A DNA stretch of 64,000 nt from Apostichopus japonicus (Eukaryota > Echinodermata > Holothuroidea > Aspidochirotida > Stichopodidae): assembly GCF_037975245.1 (NCBI RefSeq), contig NC_092561.1, positions 5,814,001-5,878,000 of the forward strand, given 5' to 3'. Within the stretch, counting starts at the first letter, position 1. Each line of letters starts with the position of its first letter. A model generated the notes under the pieces. It searched no databases. It had not been told where the DNA came from and worked only from the letters and a program-made list of their open reading frames with translations. Position numbers and translations under genes: made by a program. Of this stretch, positions 1-9,500 are shown piece after piece.

Positions 1-520
1 GGCCTTCCTGATTCGACCATCAAGAAACTCCAAAAGATCCAAAACACCGCTGCCCGTATTGTGAAAAGGAAAGGAAGAAAGTGTCGCACCACCCCACTTC
101 TGAAGGAACTTCATTGGCTACCTATCAGCTACAGAATCCAGTATAAAATACTTCTTCTCACCTTCTGTGCTCATCATCTTGAACGGCCTGTGTACCTGTC
201 ACAACTTCTCAGGCCATATACTCCAACTCGCACACTTCGTTCCTCCAACAAACTGTTTTTAACTGTTCCAAAACCACGATTGAAGAACTATGGTTACAGA
301 AGCTTCCAATACTCTGGGTCTTATCTCTGGAACAAGTTACCAGATCACATTCGAACATGCTATAAACTTTCTACTTTCAAAAGTCTACTTAAGACCCATT
401 TTTTCACTTGTTCTTTTGTAAATTAATTTACTTTCTCTGTAAAGCGCTTTGAGCAGTAACTTTTGTTTACTGATTTGGCGCTATATAAGTCTCATTTATT
501 ATTATTATTATTATTAACAA
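1..520 (+). mobile_element. LINE 3' end (CR1/L2-like), 5' cut by window edge
   Basis: The reading frame is open from base 1 to the stop at 424-426 and encodes the last ~141 residues of a non-LTR retrotransposon reverse transcriptase. The signature is the C-terminal 'thumb' block: LHWLPISYRIQYKILLLTF, then PVYLSQLL, TLRSSNKL, YGYRSFQYSGSYLWNKLP and STFKSLLKTHFF. This series is typical of CR1/L2/Rex-type LINEs. The ~95-bp 3' UTR contains GTAAAGCGCTTTGAGCAG and GGCGCTATATAAG and ends in an ATT trinucleotide tail at about 497-516, as in CR1-like LINEs. The catalytic palm (YxDD) would lie left of the window. Another 3' end of the same kind lies on the other strand at 29905-30080. Clade assignment beyond CR1/L2-like is not certain. 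Confidence 0.85.
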
Positions 521-817
521 TCATGTTTTGTCAGGATTTCCCAGATGAAGTCAGAATTGTTTTTGAATGGCTTTTCAATCTTCATTGCCGATGTATATCT
601 TATCGGGCACATTCGCCATTCACAGGGAGTCGCAGCTGTAGTCACATTTATACATAATCATACACAGTCGTTATCCGTTCGGTCCTTAAGAGATCGTACA
701 TCAAACGTATTAAAGTTTGTCAAAACTTGTCTGGATGATTTAAGGTGGCCGGTAAATTTTTCCTGTCATAAAAATATGCAAGGTCTACATTTTCTATCTT
801 TACAGCTGCAGTACATG

Positions 818-1080
818 CATATATGTATGCATGTATGTATGTATGTATTTTAGATCCTCCTGCAAGCAGGAACTCGCGAAGAAGCCTCATTGGCTAATTA
901 TCAAAGCCGCAAGCTGACCGAAGTCAGTCTCTTAATTACATTCATATTTAACGTCCATGATTATGAATTGTCAATTGTCAACAACTGTGTAACTGGACAA
1001 AATACATTAATCTTTGAGTGACTCAATCTGGGGTCCTTATGATTGAAAGGCACAGGCGTTAACCACTGAGCTAACATCCC
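818..1080 (-). mobile_element. tRNA-derived SINE, family A, copy 1
   Basis: First of six copies of a ~235-bp SINE. Read on the minus strand it starts with a tRNA-like head: A box TTAGCTCAGTGGTTAA, and ~40 bp later a B box that is GGTTCGAGTCACTCC in good copies but is damaged here. A conserved body follows (ATAATCATGGACGTTAAATA; GACTGACTTCGGTCAGCTTG; CGAGTTCCTGCTTGCAGGAG). It ends in a (TACA)n tail, seen here as the ATGT-rich stretch at 818-850. The other copies are at 11937, 15645, 27572, 44215 and 49303. Confidence 0.85.
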
Positions 1081-1343
1081 TATATAATCTAAATCTTGCA
1101 ACAAAATTTTTTCGTGGAGAATTTATCGCAACCAGGCCAACAAAGTTCTATTAATGTAGATAAACATAATCAGTCTATGTTTCCCTCCAGGCTGTCTTCG
1201 TCAGGGAAATTTATGCTAATTTTCATGCATGACAATTAATTAAGTTCTCAGCTCCATGAATAATAAAACTCATAAGGAATATAACCTTTGCACATGTTGT
1301 ACAATATTATAATAGATCATATTTTTTTGTGTGTATATTTTCT

Positions 1344-1512
1344 GGAATTACGACATTCCTTCCCGGTTTCTGCGAACCTCTGGACATACAATCAGCGTCC
1401 ATAGCCTAGTGGTTAGGGTGTCCGCACATAAATCGGGAGGCCCGGTTCCGAATCCCAGTGGAGGCTAGAAGTTTTTTCACTGTTCTTGATTTTCCAACTC
1501 AGTACGATTTCA

Positions 1513-1516
<4 letters not shown>
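1344..1516 (+). mobile_element. tRNA-derived SINE, family B, copy a
   Basis: It carries a tRNA-like head with A box ATAGCCTAGTGGTTAGGGTG and B box GGTTCCGAATCCC. A family-specific body follows (GGAGGCTAGAAGTTTTTTCA, then TGATTTTCCAACTCAG), and the element runs into a TA microsatellite. The ~35 bp before the head (GGAATTACGACATTCC...) also occur before the head in the copies at 47097 and 1661-1806, so they belong to the element. Copies b (1661-1806, inverted) and e (47097-47290) are the closest relatives; two truncated copies are at 11229 and 46844. Confidence 0.8.
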
Positions 1517-1546
<30 letters not shown>

Positions 1547-1660
1547 CGGTATATATAATTGAAATCGTAATCGTAATATATATATATATATATATATATA
1601 ATTGAAATCGTATATATATATATATATATATTGTATATATATATATATATGAAATTTTAG
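1517..1660. repeat. TA microsatellite between two inverted SINEs
   Basis: Runs of (TA)n are interrupted by ATTGAAATCG-type segments that match the end of the family B SINE tails. They sit exactly between two family B SINEs in opposite orientation, so the block reads as two fused tails. Confidence 0.9.
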
Positions 1661-2010
1661 TGAGTTGGAAAATCCAGAACAGTGATAAAACTTCCAGCCT
1701 TCACTGGGATTTATGTGCGGACACCCTAACCACTAGGCTATGGACGCTGATTGTATGTCCAGATCTTTTGAAGTCGGTAAGGAAGGTCGTAATTTCAATG
1801 TAGGAGTTGGTCACCTGATATAGCAAGCGGTATGACAGATATTTTATTAAATTAATAAAGATCAGCACACCAGAAAAATTCCACTTCACAATCGGTTTGG
1901 TCCATTTGGCACTCATCAGGCTAAGGTAGGAAATAACCCCGGACCTTTGTTTCACAGACCGAAGTCTGTACCACTCGACCACAGTGATTCTACTGGTGTG
2001 TGAATGCGTA
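1661..2010 (-). mobile_element. Composite element: two tRNA-like heads flanking a hammerhead-like core
   Basis: Read on the minus strand, a first tRNA-like head lies at about 1991-1935, with A box TGGTCGAGTGG (a perfect match to TRGYNNARNNG) and a decayed B box GGGTTATTTCC. About 15 bp downstream comes a hammerhead-like core (1919-1896). Then follow ~95 bp of linker, the block ATTACGACCTTCC, and a second head that is the family B SINE (A box ATAGCCTAGTGGTTAGGGTG, near 1722-1745) ending in the TA tail. The second head has lost its B box through a ~20-bp deletion between two ATC trinucleotides. The long minus-strand ORF here (1701-2054) is not protein-like. Confidence 0.55.
1896..1919 (-). ncRNA. 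Degenerate hammerhead ribozyme-like core
   Basis: The minus strand reads CTGATGA, then GTGCCAAATGGAC, then CAAAC. The first block is the exact CUGAUGA core. The middle can fold as GU(g)CC / GGAC around an AAAU loop, like stem II of minimal hammerheads. The GAAA core box is CAAA, so the copy should be inactive. It sits just after a tRNA-like head, the arrangement known from Schistosoma Sm-alpha retroposons. Short motif, so chance cannot be excluded. Confidence 0.35.
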
Positions 2011-2824
2011 TAAACTGGCTTTGTATAACAGTCAAATAGGGACGTATTACACAAGTGTTATATATGCCATATTTATAAACAATTCCAGTACAGGAGAGGA
2101 AAAATTAGCTGATAGCTTAAGTGTTGGATATCTGTAATTTCAATAATATCATTTCAAGTACTTACTTATAGGACCATATTTTTTTTTATTTATTTATTTT
2201 TATTTATTTACTTATTTTTTTTTTGGTATAGTATTTCGCATATTCAATCTCTCCACCACCGCGGATTTAAAAATATGATATCAACTTTTCAAATTCTTGA
2301 CGAATAAAAAACCTGACATTGTATTTGTAAAATAATTATATAGTAAACTTAATAAATATGTACATGACTTTCACTGTGATAGTTGTTTACCTTTCCAGCT
2401 TTTGAATCTGTTAACAAGATCATTGACCTTGCTCCCATGGTAACAGAGGAAGACATTAACCTTGACAACCAATCAGGGCTTCCCATGGGATGTCCAGTAA
2501 GAACAGGAGAGTGGAAAATTCCTTACAATACTGCCATGATTTTCTTTCTTCTTTGAGAGTGCATTTCTTTATCTTGTTGATGTCTTTATTTCAAATACGC
2601 TCACTACAAGGCTATTATCAGTAAGTTAGTATGTTTTATGAGCAAGAAACAATCTCCATATGCACTTCTTAAAAGCTGAAGTGAACTTTTCACCAAATTA
2701 ATTGCTGCTGCTGCTGGAGCTTTGTTTAACCTGTGAGTCACGGTGACTTTGAATTACTCACTTTCGAAACTTCTCGATGAATTTATTTACTGTCAACATA
2801 TATATATTTGGTTACATATATCTA

Positions 2825-2825
<1 letters not shown>

Positions 2826-2886
<61 letters not shown>
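2826..2886. repeat. TA microsatellite
   Basis: Near-uninterrupted (TA)n of about 55 bp. No gene is visible from about 2010 to 4586; this stretch otherwise holds AT-rich unique-looking DNA with T-rich and C tracts. Confidence 0.9.
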
Positions 2887-2888
<2 letters not shown>

Positions 2889-4586
2889 TCTGAGTCAGTA
2901 TTGTTTGTAAATTTACTGTACACTGTGTATATTACCGGGTAGCTATATATATGTACCTCCACAATTCTCTATTTTAAATATAGAACTTTGTTTTAAATAA
3001 TGCCCCCATTTAACTGGAAATATGGCTGATATCTGCTGCCCAAACGGGTGTGGGTCTTTAGGAACGGTTTAATTTTTTTTTTTTTTGAGTCTTGTTGCCC
3101 CCAAATTCTGTCCAACTAATTAGAGAAAACAAATTAGGTAACTTGATGAACATCTGTGTCCACATGTCTTGGTCTGTTGTTTTATTATTGAAGGAGTTGG
3201 TGTGATTTAAGTGACATGTAAATGAATTGGCCCAATTACGTCGATACCAATGGTTTTGTAGGACTTGTGTAAATTGAATTTTACCAGGTCAACGTAACGT
3301 GACAGGCGAAAGCCATGATTAATTGACCCAAATACAAAACAGAGAATAGATGGCAAGTATTGTTAAGATAACAAAAATGGTTTATATAGATAAATATATA
3401 TTTATCTATATATATACATATACATATGTTTTGCTGGCAAATAATAATTAAATTCAAACTCTATGGACACTTTAATTATTGCCTAGATAACTTCTTGAAA
3501 TCTTAATGCATGTACAAAACAGCATTTATATGGGACTAACCTTTTCCCATGTATAAACTTGTTTATAAAACACAATGTACTGGCAGAATTAGATCTATAA
3601 ACATCACAAAGGGTATAATTATTACAGTAAACATTAAATTAACTGGTGGTCATAAACGGCTGTGTTCTAGCATGATTGGATTGATCAGCTGTTTTCAGCT
3701 TTTAATGAGTCAGATTAAAGACCATGGAGCTTTCAGTTATATAACAACAGAGTATTTTATGCTTATGGCCAGTACTTTGTGTCCAGTTGGAACAAAGGTT
3801 TGTAGGTTAAGCATTATAATCTCAGTCTCAACTTCAAGTTTTCTTATATCTATATTTTTCTTTTGACCATTTTGCATGGTTTGAAAAAACACTCAAAAAA
3901 AAAGAAATTATCAGTATATTTTTAATAAAAATATAATAAAATAATTGTAATTCTAAAAAATTAGGAAGTAAGTTTGCCATAATACTGCAAAATGTAGCCT
4001 GCAGTGCTGAGCCTCTATAGCGACTTTTAATTAACGGAAAACCTTTTTTTTTTCCCAAAGGTCATAATTTACCTTAGTCGCTCCTGATGATAATTTACCC
4101 TTCAAATATCTTTTACAAAATATTTAAGAAATAATTAATTTAAATGAAATCTAAGAAACTTGGTATCATTAATGGAAAATTATTTGAATATTTTTACTTA
4201 CATTCCCACCAGAGACTGGTACATGTTGCTCTTATGTAAAATGCTCTTATGTACACTACCTCCCCCCCCCCCCCTCAAGATCTCCCTAGACATTAATAAA
4301 GTATTTTTCTAATCAAGTAGTTTATTTATATTACTCATAAAACAATTTCACAGAAATGGCACACAGATAGTGCAAACACCAACCCAGAGGAATATAATAT
4401 GGTAATTCATTTCAACATAATTACCGCTGACTATAGTGCAGTTATTTTAATGACATGCAAATGTAAGGCTTTAGCCTGAATGATAAACAGGTATTAACAC
4501 CAAGAAGTTGCTTACACTGGAGGTCTTTCTATTAGCCCTTGATAAGTTTAGTCTCACCGCATTCTGTTAATACTGTGTATAGACCG

Positions 4587-4957
4587 TTAAAGGGTGTGAA
4601 GATTTGAGCAAAAATAAACGTCTAATACCGGTAATCTGACCTACTTTCGATTGAGGTGTAACAGAAGTGTTAGACACCACCATCGATCCCAGAAAATACA
4701 CACACAACTTGCTACCGTCGGTAATTAGACACTGGTGCACAGTCAGTACATACAGCTGCGGTCAATACCCATAGCACAGTGTACAAACGATACAGCGATG
4801 GACATCTCAGGTCCAGCTAAAGATAACAAGGTATCACGTTCCATTACTGTCTGCATTTTGTAGCGACTGCACAAACAAAACGTCACTTGCAAGCAACAGA
4901 AAGTTAACTTTTTCAGATGGCTGCAGGCGGCTTAAGGCGAGTCTTCAGTGCCTTTAA
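4587..4957 (-). mobile_element. TTAA-flanked MITE, copy i
   Basis: One of four ~350-372-bp copies. Ends on the element strand are TTAAAGGCACTGAAGACTCG and, inverted from the other side, TTAAAGGGTGTGAAGATTTG, giving ~20-bp terminal inverted repeats abutting TTAA on both sides. TTAA duplication is the hallmark of piggyBac-type insertion. The body is conserved with the copies at 15013, 50370 and 61101 (for example ACAGTAATGGAACGTGATAC and ATTGACCGCAGCTGTATGTA). No ORF; a nonautonomous element. Confidence 0.75.
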
Positions 4958-5126
4958 GTTCCTAGCTCTATTATATGTTGTAATTCAATTTTCAAATTCA
5001 AATTGATTTCTTACGTGTTTGTACAAGATTAATACATAAATAACATTACAGTAGGAAGGTTAACATATGAAGGACACTAGAAAAACAGCAAGGCTGTTAT
5101 CTCAGCTATAGTGACCAACTATATGT

Positions 5127-5747
5127 ACATCTTTACACTTGTATTAAGCATCTCGGCCAGTTTGTATATTATTTTCGCCATGCATTCTGGATAAATTATT
5201 TCCTGATCATAAATATTTTTTGATGTGGCTTCCCTTAGTCTTACATGTTCATTTTGCATTATTATTATTATTATATAAATGGTTCAGTTTGGTGATACAA
5301 CAGAGCTTGAAGACAGCTACCTGAGGCTACAGCTATACATTTGAGAACGCAGCTGTTAGAGATAGCTCGGGATAGCTAGATAGCATGAGACAGCTGAGTA
5401 ATAAACAGCCAGGCTGTTGCTGCACACAACTTGTTCTCTGTCTACAAGAGTATAACAGAGATGGAGGTGCAACTGTACAGTACATATATACAGAAAACAA
5501 GATTACTTAAAGGTAACACACTAACAATACAACCTGATTAACCTAACAATAATATGAAGCAGAGCTGTAACAAAAGACACTTAACTGATCCACAAACTGC
5601 ATTCCATCTTGGTCACAAAACATAATGCAAAATGGACATGCAACTGACTAAAGGATCAGGGAATAATTTATCCAGTAATTCATAGCAAAAATAATTTACA
5701 AACTGGGCCGAGTTGCTGAATAAAAGTGTAAAGATGTATATAGACGG
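5127..5747. mobile_element. Fold-back element with ~130-bp inverted arms
   Basis: The left arm (5127-5262) and right arm (5621-5747) are inverted copies. Each carries CATCTTTACACTT, then CTCGGCC, AGTTTGTA, CTGGATAAATTATT and CATTTTGCATTA in the same order on opposite strands. The ~360-bp centre between them is rich in CAGCT-type motifs and has no ORF. Diverged single arms of the same family occur at 22270-22520, 33935-34135 and 39050-39125. Confidence 0.6.
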
Positions 5748-5749
5748 TT

Positions 5750-6700
5750 TTTCTGAACTGAGTAACTAAATGTATTCAACGAGAGAAGGAGAAAAAAAAA
5801 AATCAGCGCCTTTGACGAAACTGCGACCTACACTTTGAAAACTAACTTGTTCCCAGTAGATGAAGGCCATGCATACAGTAATGGAACTGTACTATATGAA
5901 AAATATATATATTACTACATTAATTACCAAGTAAATGGACCACAATTTGTCAACCTTCAAACCGATCGGTGAAGGTTTGCATATCTTTAGAAAAAAATTA
6001 GAGGGTGTTAGTTCAGTTGATTGTTCAAGCATACTAATAGTGACTCGATCTTGTCAATAAACATGTTTAAAGAACACTTAGGTTAAAATAAATGTATACT
6101 TCCACTTCATGTTTTAACCTCCAATATCCCAAAGTATATATTCTGACCTTGCTATCTATAGCATTATAAGAGCAATTTGCTTTTAGACGAGCATTTCAAT
6201 GCACTTTTTTTCGAGTGAACATGGTCGACAATTTTTTTCTCCACCAAACCCTACTGAGAAGTTGAGAAATCAAAATAAGATACGTTTGAGTACGATGCTT
6301 GAAATTAATCCTCCTAGATTTGTTTACCCACAGTGACCAAAGGAGATAAATTATTAAGGTTTAATTTAACAGGCGAATAATACATGAATTTTCTTCGAGC
6401 ATCATATGATTACGACAAAATTAATAAATTAATCGATCAATCAGTGTGCCACATTTGTGTCACTAATTTGCCATGAAACATGACTATTTCATGAGCTGTA
6501 CAATTATGACCTAGATAATAGTTTTATATTATCATGATCATTTTCTCAAAGCTTTACATGAACTTATTAAAATATTTATAAAAATGAAAAAACAAAAAAG
6601 CTGCCTCAGAGAATTAGGAGGAAAAATACACTTATCCCTAATAGTTTAATTTTATCATACATATGCTACAATCCCATAGGAACATATATCTATAAATAGG
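5750..6700. other. No gene recognised
   Basis: AT-rich DNA with no ORF above chance, no recognised RNA and no clear repeat, up to the TA microsatellite (about 6712-6748) at which the PLE cluster begins. Confidence 0.6.
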
Positions 6701-6846
6701 AATATATATATATCTATACATAGAAATATATATATATATATATATATGTAGAGTAGGTTGGCGTCTATCTTGGCGCAGAGTGCTCTATGTCCATTGGACA
6801 GAGCGGAATATATGTTGATACTAGATGAGACAAGTGGAACACTAGT

Positions 6847-6892
6847 AGTTGTAACTCGGAGTTTCACGCTTTGTAGCGATCTTCAGACAACT
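6847..6892 (-). ncRNA. Hammerhead ribozyme (PLE type), unit A
   Basis: A minimal type I hammerhead of 46 nt on the minus strand. Stem I pairs AGTTGT (6892-6887) with ACAACT (6852-6847). The core is CTGAAGA (6886-6880). Stem II is CGC/GCG around TACAAA, with a U-U opposition at the closing 10.1-11.1 position. The GAAA box is at 6865-6862. Stem III is only ACU/AGU with a 3-nt loop (6862-6854). The cleavage-site H17 is U at 6853. PLEs are known to carry such ribozymes, whose short stem III is thought to favour action as a dimer. Confidence 0.85.
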
Positions 6893-6899
6893 GATAGCT

Positions 6900-9293
6900 T
6901 CAAGTTATGCTCCATGAATATATAGAATCCTCGTCGGGATTACCGGGGATTATGCGGTTGTTGGTGTATTGTTCTGCCTGGGTATTCTCTTTCGCGTCCG
7001 TTCTGTTTGTGGGTTTGTAAGACTTTCTTCGGTGTTCGGCTGTTGGTGTATTCTCTTTTGCGTCCGATCTGTTGTTGGGGTTTTTTGCCTTCCTTCGGTG
7101 CTCGCTCCTTAGTTGTGTGTGGTTCTCTTGACGGTGTTTGGTGGTTGGACTGGAGTTGTTTATGTAGAACTTGTTTTCGTGGCGACACTTCGATATGAGC
7201 TCTGGGCGTTTGTTCAGGAGGGTCCGTTTGTCTGTGTTGATAATGATGAGTTTTTCAGTGAGACAGAGGTTGCACCGCTTCGACTCGTTGCTGTAGGCTT
7301 TGGCTCTGCTGGCGATCGACCAATTGATAGTGAATGGCTGGTTGTTCTGTTTCAGCTGCCAGATGTGCTTCGAGAGTTCCGTTGCGTTTTGGTGTTTTTC
7401 GTGGTTGAGCGACATCTTGTGGTTACCGTATCTGAGCTTGAAGGGGGGTTCTGTTAGGCCGATGTATGTCTTGCAGTTGTCGATGGTTTTCACTTCGGCC
7501 TTGTATATGATGTTAGATGCCTGGCAGTTTCCATTTAGTGGGCATGTGTCCTTTTTTCGGCAGTTGCAGGCTTCCTTTTCTTTCGATGTGTGGGTGGCTG
7601 CTATACGTTTGTTGTGTCCTTTGATGATGCTGGCGATGTTGGGCATGCAACTGTAACTGACTTTCACGGTGTTTCTGTTGAAAATCTTGTGTAGTTTCGA
7701 TGTCTTCGGGAAGTGTTTGTTGATAAGTTTCAGGAATGTGCCTCCTATGTTCGTGGCCACGTTGCTGCTAAAAGGTGGGTTGAACCAGATGATGTTGCGC
7801 TTTCTGTTTCGGTTGTTCTTGGTAGGTTGGTGGGCGATGTATGAGAGACCCTCGGTGTAATTACTTGACTTGAGTGCTTCCTCGTAGGCTGGTGCGGCTT
7901 TCTTAAAGATCACCTCGTCGTGGGAGATGGCGGAGATACGTCTGCTGATTGAGGCTGGCAGGGACCTGATGATGTTTGGTGGGTGGTTGGAATTCCTGTG
8001 GATGTACACTGGGTGGTCGTTGGGCTTCCTGTAAGGGTAGTGTTTTCCGGTGTTGAGGTTGAATGTTACGTCGAGGAAGTTGGTGATCTTCAGGTTGCAA
8101 TCGATGGTGATGTTGAGCCCCAGTTCTTTGAATAAGCTGATCATGTGTTTTCTTATCCGGTCTGCTTTACTTCCGTTGGTGTTTTTGAAGGCTGCTAGGC
8201 CGTCGTCCCTGTATAGCCCGATGTATTCCTTCCCATATTCTCTTGCTAGTGTGTTTAGGATGTAGAGTCCTACAAGCTCGCATACCTCGGCCCCATCGTA
8301 GCTGCCCATTGTGACATCAAAGAGGTCATTGTGTCCTTTCTTCATCCAGGGTGTGCCGTTGTCGAAAAGGAGTGACTTCCTGGAGTGCATTATGATTTGT
8401 ACGTCTTGGTTGGAGATGTGGGTGTGATCCTTAGCCATGGTTAAGGCCTTTTCCAGTAGGCTTCTTGTTATGGAGGGGTAGAATTCAACGATGTCGAAGC
8501 TGATGAAGGTGTATTTCTCTTTGTCTTGAATGTTCTTGAACCATTCGATGACGGATGACGTGTTTCTCCATTGGTTAACATTCGTGGCGATTCTTATGGC
8601 GTTGTTTATTCTGTCTAGGATAGCCTTGCTGATGAGACCTGTTTCGCTCTTTGCCGGGTTGATGAGCCTGCATGGTAGGTTGTTCTCAAAGTTGTCCTTG
8701 TGGTCTTTCAGGGTGATGAAAGCTTGCTTGGTGGCCATCGATTCCATGCGGTTGTCGATCCCTAGTTTCTCGGCGATAGTTCTGGCTTCGGCGTTGATTC
8801 TGTTGACAGGAGCCATGGAGGTCGTCTGGTAGTTCTTTGTGATGTGTTGCCTGAGGAGTTTTTCGTGTAGTTGGGTGTCTATCTCGTACATGTTTCTGGT
8901 TTTGTCGGCCGGGATGAGCAGTTTGGTAGATTTCTTGATCCTGCTGACGTCTTTTCTGAGTTTGTCTTGGAATTGGTTGGTGACTTTTTTGAACTTCACG
9001 TTCTCGATCATACGGAGCAAGTCGTCCTCAAACAGCCTCAGTTCTTCGATCTGCGGTGGGCACTTCTTGCTTTTGAATCCGAAATTCTCCGTATGTGCAG
9101 GGTGGTGCTCGTCATCCTCCTCCTCATCTTCCTCGTTGTTGTTGCATGTTTTTAGGAAGAAGGAAGCTTTCCATCTCATACGTTTGATGACGTTTTCGAC
9201 TTTTTCGATGAGTATCTTCTTGTAGGTGTTGGCAGTTGGTATAGGTATGTTCTTCATGGAGTAGTTAAAGCTGACTTGGTTCGGCTGTTCCAT
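6900..9293 (-). CDS. PLE reverse transcriptase with GIY-YIG endonuclease
   Basis: A 797-residue protein that copies element RNA into DNA and nicks the target. Residues 1-125 are a charged N-terminal region with an acidic run at 53-62. The reverse transcriptase spans roughly 130-500: motif A FDIVEFYPSI at 266-275 and the catalytic box YRDD at 361-364, followed by the thumb. A cysteine cluster CNCRKKDTCPLNGNC (576-590) precedes the GIY-YIG domain (about 595-690): IYKAEV near 596, KTYIGLTE at 608-615, catalytic Arg621 in FKLRYGNHK, probable catalytic Glu639 in NATELSKHIW, and CNLC at 674-677. The C-terminus has two ~22-residue basic repeats (EHRRKAKNPN..., EHRRKSYKPT...). RT followed by a C-terminal GIY-YIG domain is diagnostic of Penelope-like elements. 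The length fits the family, and the ATG at 9293 is preceded by only 55 bp of leader in the unit. Catalytic residues are intact, so it may be active. Antisense ORFs across it are shadows. Confidence 0.95.
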   Translation of the reverse strand: MEQPNQVSFNYSMKNIPIPTANTYKKILIEKVENVIKRMRWKASFFLKTCNNNEEDEEEDDEHHPAHTENFGFKSKKCPPQIEELRLFEDDLLRMIENVKFKKVTNQFQDKLRKDVSRIKKSTKLLIPADKTRNMYEIDTQLHEKLLRQHITKNYQTTSMAPVNRINAEARTIAEKLGIDNRMESMATKQAFITLKDHKDNFENNLPCRLINPAKSETGLISKAILDRINNAIRIATNVNQWRNTSSVIEWFKNIQDKEKYTFISFDIVEFYPSITRSLLEKALTMAKDHTHISNQDVQIIMHSRKSLLFDNGTPWMKKGHNDLFDVTMGSYDGAEVCELVGLYILNTLAREYGKEYIGLYRDDGLAAFKNTNGSKADRIRKHMISLFKELGLNITIDCNLKITNFLDVTFNLNTGKHYPYRKPNDHPVYIHRNSNHPPNIIRSLPASISRRISAISHDEVIFKKAAPAYEEALKSSNYTEGLSYIAHQPTKNNRNRKRNIIWFNPPFSSNVATNIGGTFLKLINKHFPKTSKLHKIFNRNTVKVSYSCMPNIASIIKGHNKRIAATHTSKEKEACNCRKKDTCPLNGNCQASNIIYKAEVKTIDNCKTYIGLTEPPFKLRYGNHKMSLNHEKHQNATELSKHIWQLKQNNQPFTINWSIASRAKAYSNESKRCNLCLTEKLIIINTDKRTLLNKRPELISKCRHENKFYINNSSPTTKHRQENHTQLRSEHRRKAKNPNNRSDAKENTPTAEHRRKSYKPTNRTDAKENTQAEQYTNNRIIPGNPDEDSIYSWSIT

Positions 9294-9447
9294 TGTTCCG
9301 TCTATTGCAGATAGGCGAGAGTGCTCGACTGACTGGTCAGGAGCGTAGGTAGAGTAGGTTGGCGTCTATCTTGGCGCAGAGTGCTCTATGTCCATTGGAC
9401 AGAGCGGAATATATGTTGATACTAGATGAGACTAGTGGAACACTAGT

Positions 9448-9493
9448 AGTTGTAACTCGGAGTTTCACGCTTTGTAGCGATCTTCAGACAACT
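9448..9493 (-). ncRNA. Hammerhead ribozyme (PLE type), unit B
   Basis: Identical to the unit A ribozyme and exactly 2601 bp from it. It lies upstream of unit A's coding region, so a transcript from B through A would carry one ribozyme at each side of a unit-length RNA. Confidence 0.85.
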
Positions 9494-9500
9494 GATAGCT

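Larger units (their letters stand above)
6748..9348 (-). mobile_element. Penelope-like element, unit A (apparently complete)
   Basis: A 2601-bp unit transcribed right to left. It begins at the 3' side with GTAGAGTAGGTTGGCGTCTA at 6748, and the same sequence restarts at 9349 for unit B, so A and B are head-to-tail tandem copies with period 2601. The unit holds the 797-codon ORF (9293-6900), a short leader (9348-9294) and a ~150-bp 3' region with a hammerhead ribozyme. In PLEs such a tandem partial copy forms the 'pseudo-LTR'. The left boundary is a (TA)n tract. No disabling mutation was seen. Confidence 0.9.

Noticed and set aside
7007-9225. Many long ORFs on the plus strand opposite the PLE gene
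   Set aside because: They lie antisense to a clearly conserved RT/endonuclease frame and show no family motifs; they recur in copies B and C only because the DNA does.
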